A model generated the notes under the pieces. The model was not told where the DNA came from and ran no database searches. It saw only the letters and a list, made by a program, of their open reading frames with translations. Source: JACCYU01 sp050740315 (GTDB lineage: Bacteria > Pseudomonadota > Gammaproteobacteria > JACCYU01). From it: a stretch of 64,000 nt of DNA. Position 1 is the stretch's first letter. Every line of letters begins with the position of its first letter. Below, in pieces: positions 9,901-17,655 of the stretch. The stretch is taken from NCBI GenBank assembly GCA_050740315.1, contig JBOIDC010000003.1:1-64000 (forward strand), in the 5' to 3' direction. Position numbers and translations under genes: made by a program.

Positions 9901-10731
9901 ACGTTCCGCAATTTCTTCCATGAGCTGCGCATTCTGGCGCTTCAATTGTCTGCTCACGATCTGGTTTTCCACCGACACAGCCAGCACCACGCTCATGAAC
10001 AACAGCGCCACGCCGGTAACTACGAGGACCAGCAAATTCGGATCGAGCGCCGCGATGGCGTCCCCCACCGCGACCGGGGAAACGCAGACCCCGGCGTACA
10101 TGGCGGTGTAATGCATCCCGCAGATCGCGACGCCCATCACCAACGCGCTCACCGCCTTGTAGCGCGTTTGGGCGTGGCTCGACTTCGCCCCCAGGCGGAA
10201 GACCAGCCACAGCGCGACCGTCGAACAGATGATCGCATTGAGTATCGACAGGGCGAACGGTCCGGGTTTATAGAGGATCACCGCCTCCATGCGCATCGCC
10301 GCCATGCCGGTGTAGTGCATGGTGACCACCCCCAGACCCATGACGATGCCGCCCACCACGAGTCGACCCGTGGAGAGGCTGCCGCGCGTGACCAGGGCCA
10401 GGGCGAAACCGGAGATGAGGATCGCCACGGCCATGGAAAGCAGCGTCACCCAGGGGTCGTACCGCACGGGAATCGGCAGCCGGAACGCGAGCATCGCGAT
10501 GAAATGCATTCCCCAGATGCCCGCGCCCATCGCGCACGCGCCTCCCGCAAGCCAGGCGTTTGCCTTGCGGCGGTCGGCGCCGCTCTCACTGACGCGCCCG
10601 GCGAAATCCAAAGCGGTGTAAGCGGCGAACGATGCGACCAGGTACGACAGTACCACGAGCGCCGGATTGTAAACCGCCATGAGTTCGGTTCCCGGAATTG
10701 GGCCATAAACAAAGCGGATGAAGTTGTGCAC
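6841..10731 (-). CDS. MHYT-domain sensor histidine kinase with six PAS domains
   Basis: The 1296-residue product begins with an integral membrane MHYT sensor (residues about 1-250), with repeated MH[FY]xxM-type motifs such as GMHFIAM, TMHYTGM and GMHYTAM that are thought to bind metal and sense diatomic gas. Five nearly identical PAS/PAC units follow, each 121 residues, starting near 290, 411, 532, 653 and 774. A diverged sixth PAS lies around 895-1015. HisKA carries the phospho-accepting His near 1047 in VAHDLRAPLR. The ATPase domain has NAWKFTG, DNGAGFD and GTGIGLA. The GTG at 10731 is preceded by AGGA and gives the usual MHYT N-terminus; an ATG at 10680 is possible. The 3' end overlaps the response regulator gene. 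The tandem PAS array is a recent expansion, described separately. Confidence 0.93.
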   Translation of the reverse strand: MHNFIRFVYGPIPGTELMAVYNPALVVLSYLVASFAAYTALDFAGRVSESGADRRKANAWLAGGACAMGAGIWGMHFIAMLAFRLPIPVRYDPWVTLLSMAVAILISGFALALVTRGSLSTGRLVVGGIVMGLGVVTMHYTGMAAMRMEAVILYKPGPFALSILNAIICSTVALWLVFRLGAKSSHAQTRYKAVSALVMGVAICGMHYTAMYAGVCVSPVAVGDAIAALDPNLLVLVVTGVALLFMSVVLAVSVENQIVSRQLKRQNAQLMEEIAERKRAERAVRDITERKKAEEKFRGLLESAPDAMVIVNKDARIQLVNAQTEKLFGYSREELVGQRVELLVPERFRKQHPSHRTAFFADPKVRSMGSGLELYGLRKNGTEFPIEISLSPIATEEGMLVSSAIRDITERKRAEGKFRGLLEAAPDAMVIVNRHGTIVLVNAQTEKLFGYPRSELLGRTVEMLVPERFRAKHPRHRAGFFAEPKVRSMGSGLELYGARKDGTEFPIEISLSPLETEEGALVSSAIRDITERKKAEEKFRDLMESAPDAMVIVNKDGRIQLINAQTEKLFGYSREELVGQWVELLIPDRFRKQHPSHRTAFFADPKVRSMGSGLELYGLRKNGTEFPIEISLSPIATEEGMLVSSAIRDITERKKAENKFRGLLESAPDAMVIVGRDGRIALVNAQTERLFGYGRSELIGQPVEILVPERARAGHPSHRVGYFDDLKVRSMGSGLELYALRKDGSEFPVEISLSPIDTEEGVLVASAIRDITVRKKAEAKFRGLMESAPDAMVLVENDGRIVLVNAQTEKLFMYGRNELIGQLVDVLVPERFRARHPGHRADYFRDPKIRAMGSGLDLYGLRKDGTEFPVEISLSPIETEEGTFVSSAIRDVTERKTADEAKFRLAAIVDSSDDAVIGKTLEGLITSWNAGAERIFGFSAAEVVGKSIVLLLPQYLPEKQAEILDRLRRGDRIDPFDTTGQRKDGRDIDVSVTISPVRDAAGNVVGASMVARDITDRKRAEAAVARARDAAETASHELEAFSYSVAHDLRAPLRSIDGFSLALLEDYTQKLDPEGQQHLKTVRESAQYMAQLIESLLMLSGVTRSPLRHDHVDLSRLARATVARLHSAQPGREVDFVIADEQSETGDAHLLGILIDNLLSNAWKFTGKRDKARIEFGRTQDGRQTVYFIRDNGAGFDMAYAEKLFGVFQRLHTVREFEGTGIGLATVQRIVRRHGGRIWAEGEVDRGATFYFTLNEEQRTHEQPFHLAGGGQSKRRGADAACIQEAPHYEPSGGGA
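8053..9868 (-). repeat. Five tandem 363-bp PAS-coding repeats
   Basis: The anchor encoding the DITER/DITVR junction recurs in the plus-strand sequence at 8053, 8416, 8779, 9142, 9505 and 9868, an exact 363-base (121-codon) spacing each time. Units differ by scattered substitutions, but no indel breaks the period. The units at about 8781-8970 and 9507-9696 look identical over roughly 190 bases by eye, closer to each other than to the unit between them. That pattern suggests duplication of a two-unit block or gene conversion. Confidence 0.95.
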
Positions 10732-11180
10732 GGGCTGTCCTATTCGTGGGGACGCAGTCGGCGTCCACTGAGATTTCGTATACGCACTCTCTTGCTTCGC
10801 ATCAGCAGGTCCGGTTGATTGCGGGGTTAATGCCTGTAAAGCCTTTCCCAGGTCAGCACTCCGGCGTCGTCAAGGCGCACGCCGCGGCGACGAGTGGCGC
10901 CTGCTCAGTCGTCACCAGGGCGAGACTGATTGCCGGAAAGCATAAATCCTTCCACCGCGCGCTCTTGGCGAAACATTTGGTGACAAATTCTGCGCGAGGC
11001 ATCCCTCGCGACCCTACCATTTGATGCGATATGGCAGGCACCGCACCCAGATGAGTCGCACAGAATCGGCGACGAGTGGCGGCCGCCCTTGACAGGTTGC
11101 GCCACAGGCGTTATGGTGCAACGCAACAATACAGGAAGGACGCGATCCGCGTCTTTCGAACGCTACCTTAGGAGGTAAGA
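10732..11180. other. Divergent regulatory region between kinase and phasin genes
   Basis: No convincing gene is present. The right side contains the phasin promoter annotated below; the left side must carry the promoter of the MHYT kinase, for which I saw no clear consensus. Short ORFs on both strands lack recognisable motifs. Confidence 0.45.
11089..11117 (+). promoter_or_regulatory. Sigma-70 type promoter of the phasin gene
   Basis: A perfect -35 TTGACA at 11089-11094 is followed after a 17-base spacer by TATGGT at 11112-11117, four of six matches to the -10 consensus. It lies about 64 bases upstream of the phasin ATG. The spacing and position make it the best promoter candidate in the window. 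Confidence 0.7.
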
Positions 11181-11567
11181 ATGGCTACCAACGACAACAT
11201 CACACAGTTCACCAACCAAGCTCAGGACATTACCCGTTCCATGTACAGTGCGTTTCAGGGCATTGCGGAAGTGCAGTCGAACATTTTGCAGCGTGTGGGC
11301 GGCATCCAGCAGAGTCTTATCCAGCAGGCTTATGAGGCTGTCAATGACCAGTTGCAGGTGATCAGCAAAGTACGTGACCCGCGCGAATTTGCTTCCGCTC
11401 AGGCCAAGCTGGTAAAAACGCACGGACAGCGGTATGTCGATACCCTTAAGCAAGCTGTCGAGGTGAGTGTTGAAGCCTGGCAGGAATACGGCAATCGCCT
11501 CGAGTCCACGACGCGCGATCTCACCGACAAGGCAGAGCGCACCGCATCGTCCAAGCGGGTTGCCTAG
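11181..11567 (+). CDS. Phasin family protein
   Basis: The 128-residue protein is hydrophilic, largely helical and cysteine-free, with the phasin-like pattern VQSNILQRVGGIQQSLIQQA followed by FASAQAKLVKTHGQRYVDTLKQ-type sequence. Phasins coat polyhydroxyalkanoate granules and control their size and number. A near-perfect AGGAGG sits 6-7 bases before the ATG, and promoter and terminator flank the gene, so it is a strongly expressed single-gene unit. No phaC, phaA or phaB is nearby, so granule synthesis genes must lie elsewhere if this is a true granule protein. Some phasin-family members act instead as stress or chaperone-like proteins. Confidence 0.85.
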   Translation: MATNDNITQFTNQAQDITRSMYSAFQGIAEVQSNILQRVGGIQQSLIQQAYEAVNDQLQVISKVRDPREFASAQAKLVKTHGQRYVDTLKQAVEVSVEAWQEYGNRLESTTRDLTDKAERTASSKRVA

Positions 11568-11630
11568 TTAATAAAGCGGTGAGCCAGAGGACTGGCTGAG
11601 GAAAAGACTCAAGGAAGGTTTAAGCATCAC

Positions 11631-11657
11631 AGCCCCGCTTCGGCGGGGCTTTTTTTT
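11631..11657 (+). terminator. Rho-independent terminator after the phasin gene
   Basis: A perfect 8-bp GC-rich stem (AGCCCCGC with GCGGGGCT) closes on a TTCG tetraloop and is followed at once by an uninterrupted T run. It begins 64 bases after the phasin stop codon and should end that transcript. Confidence 0.95.
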
Positions 11658-12214
11658 GTTATAAATCCGCCAGCTCCGGTACGCGCCTTGCTCGGGCCCA
11701 GGTGTTTTTAAAAAAGGGTTCTCCGCCTGTTCTCAAGCGGCACCTTCCATTGACTCAGCCGAGCTTAAAGTTACGGCCGTTCATCCCAATCCGGGGGCGA
11801 CCGCCCCTGTCTTCGCTAAAGGGGTCGCCGAGGCATCGACAGCACTGAGCAGAGCGACGGCGCGCATGCGCTGAACGCGCCATGGGATTCCCCCACGGGT
11901 TGCTGATCGGGGTCGGACGAATGCCGAGGCGGGCAGTGACTCGCACCGGTCGCTGTCATGGGTTTGAAACCTATTCATCACGGATCCGTAAGCTGCGCCC
12001 GGTATAACCCTGGCCGATACAAGCACGTGTCGCGCCTCATGATTCAAGGCCCGCAAGCGGAAGGTCCCGAAACTATCTCGGCGCTCGCGAACGCGGGTGG
12101 CAGGCCAACGATTGCGCCATCTCGTGAAGGGTCTCTCATGAACGCTCATTTGCGCAAGCAGCGACGAACCATTCTCAGGCAATCCCGTAACGACTACCGC
12201 AGGAGGACCGCACT
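11658..12214. other. Intergenic gap, no gene recognised
   Basis: Several overlapping ORFs of 60-130 codons exist on both strands, none with recognisable motifs or good ribosome sites. A 38-codon ORF starting at 12138 overlaps the next gene's start and could be a leader peptide, but nothing else supports it. Confidence 0.4.
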
Positions 12215-13509
12215 GTGCGACGCACGCGTTTTAAGTACTTGCTGTCGATTCTGATTCCGATATTAGCCGTGACGGCGACCTCCTTGTCGAGCGCGCAGAC
12301 GAACCCGGACGAAGGGCGCGATCTCATCGTCATCGGCCATCGAGGGGCCTCGGGTTTTCGGCCCGAGCACACCCTGTCCGCCTATGCGGTAGCGATCAAA
12401 CAGGGCGCCGACTTCATCGAACCGGATCTGGTCGCGACCAAGGACGGCCATCTGATCGCGCGGCACGAAAATGATCTGACCGGCACGACCGATGTGTCCG
12501 AGCACCCGGAGTTCGCCGATCGCCAGACAACGAAGATGATCGACGGCGTGGAGGTAACCGGCTGGTTCAGCGAGGACTTCACTCTGGCCGAGATCAAGAC
12601 CTTACGCGCACGGGAGCGCATCCCCGACGTGCGGCCGCAGAACGCGCTGTTCGACGACCGGTTCGAGATTCCGACGCTTGAAGAGGTCATCCGTCTGGTC
12701 GAGCGGACGGAAGCCATGACGGGACGCAAGGTCGGCATCTATCCGGAGACCAAGCACCCGACGTTTTTCGCGAAGGAAGGCCGCTTTCTGGACGGCGCGC
12801 ACCGATCAGCATGTCGCTGGGGCAGATGCTCATCGACACCCTGGTGGCCGAGGGGTTCACCGATCCGGACCGCGTGTTCATCCAGTCTTTCGAGTTCGAG
12901 AACTTAATCGAGCTGCAAAATCAGATCATGCCGGCCGCGGGCGTAGACCTCCCGCTGGTACAACTGTATGGCGACATCAATGTGCCGCCGGCGGATGGCT
13001 TCGGCAGTCCCTACGACATGCTCTTCAACGCGGCTCAAGGGACCGACCTGCAGGCGATCTACGGTGAATTAGCCTCGCTGGTTGAGATCTCCGACACCAC
13101 CGGCTATGGCGACCTGATCTCGCAAGAGGTGTTTGCATTCATGGCGGCCAACTATGCCGAGGGCATCGGTCCTTTCAAGGACAGCTTTCTGCTGCGGAAG
13201 GCGCTGGCCACACCTGTTGACACCAACGGCGACGGCGCCGCGGAAGTCATTACGCGACTAACCGGCGAAGTGCACCCGTTCCTGGCCCGCGCGCTTGACG
13301 CCGGACTGCTGGTGCACCCGTACACGCTGCGCGCGGAGGAGCCGTTCCTGACCCTGCATCCGAACGGTGTTCCCCAGAACGTTGTCGGCGAAGCGGTGCA
13401 GCTATACGGTCTGGGAGTACAAGGGTTCTTTATCGACCAACCCAATCTGGGCGTCAGGGGGCGCACCCTGTTCCTCAAGATCAACGGCAAAGCCGCCCGG
13501 AACGATTGA
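12215..13509 (+). pseudogene. Secreted glycerophosphodiester phosphodiesterase, frameshifted
   Basis: The first frame (12215-12907) encodes a signal peptide (KYLLSILIPILAVTA) and then the GDPD catalytic start: GHRGASGFRPEHT, EPDLVATKDG and HENDLTGTTDV, which hold the metal and catalytic His and Glu residues. It goes on to VGIYPETKHP and leaves the family sequence after GRFLDGA. The match resumes in another frame at ISMSLGQMLIDTL (about 12811) and runs to 13509, including VFIQSFEFENL and VHPYTLRAE near the C-terminus. One base appears lost, or two gained, around 12797-12812. If the shift is real, neither half should be active; a sequencing error would restore a normal enzyme of about 430 residues. 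The GTG start has an AGGAGG 8 bases upstream. The family hydrolyses glycerophosphodiesters in the periplasm. Confidence 0.85.
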
Positions 13510-13670
13510 TCGGCAAGTTCCGCATTCCGGCAAGACCCCGAGTCATGTACGATGGCGATCTGAAACGACTCTGGCGTCACTTTCCGGCAACAAGGACGTA
13601 ACACCGTGGACGCCTGCGCGACCAACCGCCGCCGGGTTCAAGCAGAATTCTGCTTCGAGTAATCAAAGGA

Positions 13671-14132
13671 CTAACCTAGATCAAGCAATCTCGGTCCCGG
13701 GCCCTGTTCGGAAAGCGCGTCCCGGGGGTTGCGTAACGGGCAGTCCTTTAGCGACAGGCAACCGCAACCGATGCAGCCGTTGAGCTGATCGCGCAGTTGA
13801 GTCAGCCTGGTGATTCGGTCGTTCAACTCCGCTTTCCACTTGGCCGAGAGCTTGCTCCAGTCAGCGGCCGTGGGTGTGCGCCCCTCCGGCAACGTCGTCA
13901 GGGCTCCGCGTATCGACGCCAGCGGAATGCCGACTTTTTGCGCCACCTTGATGACGGCCACGCGGCGCAGCACTTCACGCGGATAGCGGCGCTGATTCCC
14001 TGAATTGCGCCAGCTCTTGAGCAGGCCCTTGGATTCGTAGAAGTGGATCGCAGAAACGGCCACACCACTGCGTGCCGCGACCTCGCCCACCGAGAGTTCT
14101 CTCCTGAAGTGGTTTGGATCGAGTTTGCTCAT
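13671..14132 (-). CDS. soxR: SoxR redox-sensing transcriptional activator
   Basis: A 153-residue MerR-family regulator. The N-terminal winged helix has LSVGEVAARSGVAVSAIHFY, a dimerisation helix follows, and the [2Fe-2S] ligands are C120, C123, C125 and C131 in CIGCGCLSLKDC, the exact SoxR spacing. Oxidation of the cluster by redox-active compounds or nitric oxide turns SoxR into an activator by twisting promoter DNA. The gene is divergent from a flavin reductase gene, and the shared space holds a perfect SoxR palindrome. There is no soxS, which agrees with SoxR acting directly on target genes outside the enterics. Confidence 0.96.
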   Translation of the reverse strand: MSKLDPNHFRRELSVGEVAARSGVAVSAIHFYESKGLLKSWRNSGNQRRYPREVLRRVAVIKVAQKVGIPLASIRGALTTLPEGRTPTAADWSKLSAKWKAELNDRITRLTQLRDQLNGCIGCGCLSLKDCPLRNPRDALSEQGPGPRLLDLG

Positions 14133-14144
14133 GTTGATACCCGC

Positions 14145-14175
14145 TTGACATCAAGTTAACTTGAGCTTTTAACAT
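14145..14175 (+). promoter_or_regulatory. SoxR operator within a long-spacer promoter
   Basis: The 14-bp perfect palindrome TCAAGTTAACTTGA lies at 14151-14164 and matches the core of known SoxR boxes. It sits between TTGACA at 14145-14150 and a -10-like TAACAT at 14170-14175, giving a 19-base spacer. MerR-family activators bind in exactly such overlong spacers. The orientation fits activation of the flavin reductase gene, and the same site could control soxR itself. Confidence 0.9.
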
Positions 14176-14212
14176 ACGCCCTCACCGATTCACAACGCTT
14201 ACGGAGTGCGAA

Positions 14213-14713
14213 ATGATGAACGGCAAAATCAATGTGGCACTGATTTACGGCAGCACCCGCGAGGGGCGCTTCTGCGACACCGTCGCGAGCTGGGCCGGCA
14301 CGCAGATTGCCAGCCGCGGCGAGTTCGCGCCGGACGTGATCGATCCGGCCGCGCTGACGCTGCCAGCCCGACATGAGCGCGAGGACAGTGTTGAGCTAGC
14401 CGCGCTACAACACCGTATCGGGCAGGCCGATGCCTTCGTGGTCGTCACGCCAGAATACAACCACGGTTATCCTGCGGCGCTCAAATTTCTGATCGATTCC
14501 TTTTACGACGAATGGCAGGCCAAGCCTGTTGCGTTCGTGTCTTACGGCGGGATCTCCGCCAACGTCTGGGCGCAGTTCGATGCCGCCGGCGAGCTATTGA
14601 AACCGGCTCACGCTAACAAATCCATGGCGACCATGCTGGCGCAATTGCATTGGTGGGCTATCGCCCTGCGTGACGCGCGCCACGCCGTGCCGTACGGTCA
14701 GGCTGCCGCATGA
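14213..14713 (+). CDS. NADPH-dependent FMN reductase family protein, SoxR target
   Basis: A 166-residue flavodoxin-like protein. The FMN phosphate loop is GSTREGRFCD near residue 13, and the conserved VVVTPEYNHGYPAALKFLIDS block near 78-96 binds the isoalloxazine ring. Such enzymes reduce flavins, quinones or azo compounds with NAD(P)H. The first of two adjacent ATGs is used; the GGAG-like signal ACGGAGTG is about 7 bases upstream. Its promoter overlaps the SoxR operator, so expression is likely switched on by redox-cycling compounds, which suits a quinone or flavin reductase. Confidence 0.9.
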   Translation: MMNGKINVALIYGSTREGRFCDTVASWAGTQIASRGEFAPDVIDPAALTLPARHEREDSVELAALQHRIGQADAFVVVTPEYNHGYPAALKFLIDSFYDEWQAKPVAFVSYGGISANVWAQFDAAGELLKPAHANKSMATMLAQLHWWAIALRDARHAVPYGQAAA

Positions 14714-14921
14714 AACCGCGCAAAACAGACATGATGAGACGAGGCGTTTGAAGGCGGTTGTCTGTGTGCCGCCATTTGATATCAGGCGACCTCTCGCGCT
14801 ATTCGCGGCGGGATTTGCCACTGCTCCATATGCCGAAAACGCTCTGGAGCACCAGCGTTGGCATTCATCCATTGATGAAACTTGGGAGAACCGGCGGCTC
14901 CATGGTTATTTCATGGGTTAT

Positions 14922-15270
14922 CTCGGCATCATCTCAGCCGACGGCGCAGCCAAGAAGCCAGGCCGTCCACCAGGGTAACCATGCCCAAGATCACGATCAG
15001 GATCGCCAGCACCTCCTGGTATTGCCTGATGCGCAGCGAGCCCATGAGTTCGAAACCGATAGCGCCCGCGCCGGCCATGCCCATTACCGTCGAGGCGCGG
15101 AAACTGTACTCCCAGCGGTAGATCGTGACGTCGGCGAACTGCGACATCACCTGCGGCAGATAGCCGTGGACGATCACCTGCAACGGCGTAGCGCCCGCCG
15201 CGCGCGGCCTCGATGGGCGCGCGATCGACGTGCTCCACCGCCTGCGGCGGACTGAGCGAGGTGATCTTCG
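14922..15270 (-). pseudogene. phnE: phnE remnant (phosphonate ABC transporter permease, C-terminal part)
   Basis: On the minus strand the conserved end of the PhnE permease is readable: VEHVDRAPIEAAR in one frame, then after a one-base shift near 15195 GATPLQVIVHGYLPQVMSQF, YRWEYSFRAST and GAGAIGFELMGSLRIRQYQE, ending in two hydrophobic stretches. The EAA loop of ABC permeases (EAARxxGA) is split by the frameshift. Only about 115 residues of a normal 260 or more remain, so this is a decayed fragment. No intact phosphonate genes are nearby. The stretch just upstream (about 15280-15360, minus) reads LKAHLEEKLDRDIELVV, which might be a scrap of a phosphonate-binding protein, but that is weak. 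Confidence 0.75.
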
Positions 15271-15548
15271 GTTACCTGGGTGGTCTCACTACCAACTCAA
15301 TGTCCCTATCGAGCTTTTCTTCAAGATGCGCCTTGAGCGGCTCGTTGCGCTTTGATCAGCACGTGGCGTTTGCATCCGGCAGCAGCGGCGACGTTCAAAC
15401 ACATGAGGTGGCACGCTTGGCGGTCGCAGACCTGGGGCTTACCGGGACGTCAGAGGGTGGGCCCCGCACCCATCACTTGCGAACTCATGCGGCCGCCCGC
15501 GATTTAAGCGTATGGCCCGTGAAGAACCACCGCGTCGCCCGCTCGGCC

Positions 15549-16190
15549 TCACCAGTGGCAAGCCGTGCGCAGCGGCTCGATGGCCTGCGCCAGCCCGGCA
15601 ACCTCGAACATGCTGGTTACACTGTCGCCGCCGGGTGGGGTGACCCCCAACTGTAGGTGTTCTGCGTCGAACAGTCGTTTGAGGAAAGGAATCGAGGCAT
15701 TCCCCGTCCACAGCCCCACGGCATCGCCGGCCATGGAAAGCCGCCAGGTCTCGCGGCTGAGCGGCTGGGCGTCGATGCGGTAGGCAACCTGCGTCCTGCC
15801 ATCGCCCAGACGCGTGCCGTAGCCGACGATGAGCGCCGTCGTGTTTTCCTTGCAACGTATGTTGAGCGAGGGCAGCATGGATTGCCCCGATGATGTAACG
15901 AAACCCCGGTCAGACGGGGTCGACAGATACACATTGAGGCTTCCGTCGATCGGCGAACGCTCGGTGCGCATATGCCAGCCGCGCTGGCTTACGTTTCGAT
16001 TCTCCGGATGACCGACGCCCAGATGAGTCGCCAGATTGTCATAGCATGTCAGACGCAGGGCGGGCGTCTGCACGCCCGCGCATTGCGCCATGTCGCCCCT
16101 GGGCACGATGTTGGTGCAGCCGCCCAGCAGCCACACAGACAGGCACGGTGCGAGGCAGCGGTTCAAAACTCGTCTTGTCAACAAGGGCAT
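15549..16190 (-). CDS. TagO/VasI-like type VI secretion-associated lipoprotein
   Basis: The 213-residue product starts with a lipoprotein signal (WLLGGC, lipobox Cys near residue 25). It then shows the TagO/VasI pattern: CAGVQTPALRLTCYDNLA, SPIDGSLNVYLST, LNIRCKENTTALIVGYG and VAYRIDAQPLSRETWRLS. Family members are periplasmic accessory proteins of type VI secretion loci, where TagO helps TagA position and stabilise the sheath. No other T6SS gene is in the window, so this is an orphan in a decayed region. It could be a leftover of a lost cluster or serve another periplasmic role. The reading frame is intact. Confidence 0.7.
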   Translation of the reverse strand: MPLLTRRVLNRCLAPCLSVWLLGGCTNIVPRGDMAQCAGVQTPALRLTCYDNLATHLGVGHPENRNVSQRGWHMRTERSPIDGSLNVYLSTPSDRGFVTSSGQSMLPSLNIRCKENTTALIVGYGTRLGDGRTQVAYRIDAQPLSRETWRLSMAGDAVGLWTGNASIPFLKRLFDAEHLQLGVTPPGGDSVTSMFEVAGLAQAIEPLRTACHW

Positions 16191-16505
16191 GTTCGTGACG
16201 CCGGGGTTGCGAATTTATTTGATACTTGTCGGACGACCGCTGTCGTCCGGCAAGGCGCTCGTCTGAAGGAGTCACTCGCATCGGAAACTAGCGGATGCGA
16301 GGGCGGATTGTAAATTGTTTCTTACCCGCGTCTAGGAGCCTGTCATGTGCATGCATTATGGATGCCGCAGCAAAGCGTGTGCGTGCAGTCGGACACGCGC
16401 GTTGAATCCGCACGGATTTACCCGGCCCGGTCGCCCCCGCTGCTGGTGTTCCAGCTGCTATCCGTTACATCTGCGGACCAATTGGATGTGCTGAGCTACT
16501 ACGGT
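16191..16505. other. Non-coding or degraded stretch
   Basis: No gene is recognised. The right half may hold the eroded start of the sphingomyelinase-like remnant that follows. Confidence 0.4.
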
Positions 16506-16656
16506 CTTCATGCGTCCATTCTTTCACGATGGTCAAACAATGCGCGTTAACTATCTGATCGATAAGGTATCACGCTATGACGCCATCGTCTTGCAGGAGG
16601 CCTTCAACGACCGCGTATCGAGCGGGTCTGCAAGCCATTTGCCGCTTTTGACTTAG
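16480..16656 (+). pseudogene. Remnant of an endonuclease/exonuclease/phosphatase-fold enzyme (sphingomyelinase-like)
   Basis: From 16510 one frame reads MRPFFHDGQTMRVNYLIDKV followed by SRYDAIVLQEAFNDRV and a stop at 16654-16656. The block YDAIVLQEAFNDR matches the catalytic Glu strand of neutral sphingomyelinase-like phosphodiesterases (xDxxxxQExF), and the preceding LSYY, in another frame at about 16490, matches their LSYNV strand. Only about 50 residues survive, without the rest of the domain. This is a decayed gene fragment; the exact subfamily is uncertain. Confidence 0.55.
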
Positions 16657-17124
16657 CCGCCAGGCGCAGCGTGGGGAGCGCGCTGATTAATCTGAACAGG
16701 CGGCTGGAGCGCTCGCTGACGCAGGAAACGATATCTGTAAAGTCAAGGTTAATACAAAGTTAATAAATAAAGCATGCAAGAGGAGTGGAGATGAAGCCCG
16801 GGGGTTGGCTTGTCTTACAGCAATACCCGCAGCGCCTGGCCGTCCCATGTGCAGCCCATTGTCCCGTTCGATGCTTGGGTCAACCACCCATCGCCTAGGT
16901 AACCCTCTTCGTCGATCATGACTGGCACGAGCCGGTGGTGTTCCTTAAGTTCGCAGGAACGATGCAGAAAGCCTAAGCGAACCGTTAATTGACACCCTCG
17001 GATTGCAGCTTTCCAGTCGAAATGATGCGTCCTAGCTTTACCAACTAAACTGACCCCTTATCGGCCAAGCGCAGAAGAACCCATAGATCCTGAAAATATC
17101 GCTCCGGTTGCTCGACTCAAGGTC
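16657..17124. other. Degraded stretch without an intact gene
   Basis: Several stops occur in every frame. A short open end at 16914-16976 reads DHDWHEPVVFLKFAGTMQKA and stops, which looks like a real C-terminus but cannot be assigned. No other structure was seen. Confidence 0.35.
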
Positions 17125-17244
17125 ATGTATGGCGCATTGGCACCAATCTCTTATTCGCCCCGGGCGTGCGCCGACAACGACGAACTGGACGGTCTGCGCG
17201 TACCCGTTGTGCCGATACCCACTAAGGGAGGCCGCGTCGAATGA
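17125..17244 (+). pseudogene. C-terminal fragment of an unidentified gene
   Basis: A 39-codon open frame reads MYGALAPISYS at its start and LDGLRVPVVPIPTKGGRVE at its end. Its TGA overlaps the next ATG as ATGA, with AAGGGAGG upstream of that ATG. The coupled junction is a sign of former operon structure. I do not recognise the peptide. Confidence 0.3.
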
Positions 17245-17655
17245 ACCCGCCACTAACCTTCCACAACGCCAAAGCAATCGAGCCGCGGCGCTCGCCCAAA
17301 TGGCACCGCGTTTATCTCTTGCTGGCGCTTTTTAATGTACTCGTCATTTTGCTAAGCATGTTCGTAAGGTCATCGCGCCGTGTTCGGTAAGGAGTTATGT
17401 CGAACGCGCCAATACAGCGCCGCCATTCTTGACATGATGCACCCTGAAGCGCGCGCGGGCTTTGATCGCATGATCGCCGAATCCGTGGCGATGGCCTCGT
17501 CTTGGAATTGGGAGGGTCGCATTATGCTCCCAAGCAACGAACAGAAGTGGGTGCTGTGCACCGCGCGCGCGGAGCGGCAAGCGAATGGTACGGCCATTTC
17601 GGATGGCTTGCTAACCGACATCCCCCAGCTCAAGCGAGCGCTGGAAGCGCGAGTG
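17241..17655 (+). pseudogene. Truncated PAS sensor protein (membrane start plus one PAS domain)
   Basis: The ATG at 17241 has a strong ribosome site and opens a frame with one membrane segment (VYLLLALFNVLVILLSMFV), which stops near 17390. The PAS part continues in another frame from about 17380: ILDMMHPEARAGFDRM, WNWEGRIMLPSNEQKWV and DGLLTDIPQLKRA, typical of a PAS/PAC module leading to a kinase. The match ends near 17655, where transposase sequence begins. This is therefore a sensor kinase or cyclase gene broken by a frameshift and then cut by an insertion sequence. The intact hybrid kinase starts 245 bases downstream and may be a relative. Confidence 0.6.

Noticed and set aside
9763..10818. 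Plus-strand ORF of 351 codons opposite the MHYT kinase
   Set aside because: Composition is that of an antisense shadow of the repeated PAS and MHYT coding sequence, with many His and Arg residues and no motif; the kinase on the other strand is certain.
12138..12254. Possible leader peptide ORF overlapping the glycerophosphodiesterase start
   Set aside because: No clear ribosome site, no repeated codons and no attenuator-like hairpin were seen.
15280..15360. Possible phosphonate-binding protein (PhnD) scrap upstream of the phnE remnant
   Set aside because: Only about 25 residues of weak likeness (LKAHLEEKLDRDIELVV); not enough to annotate separately.
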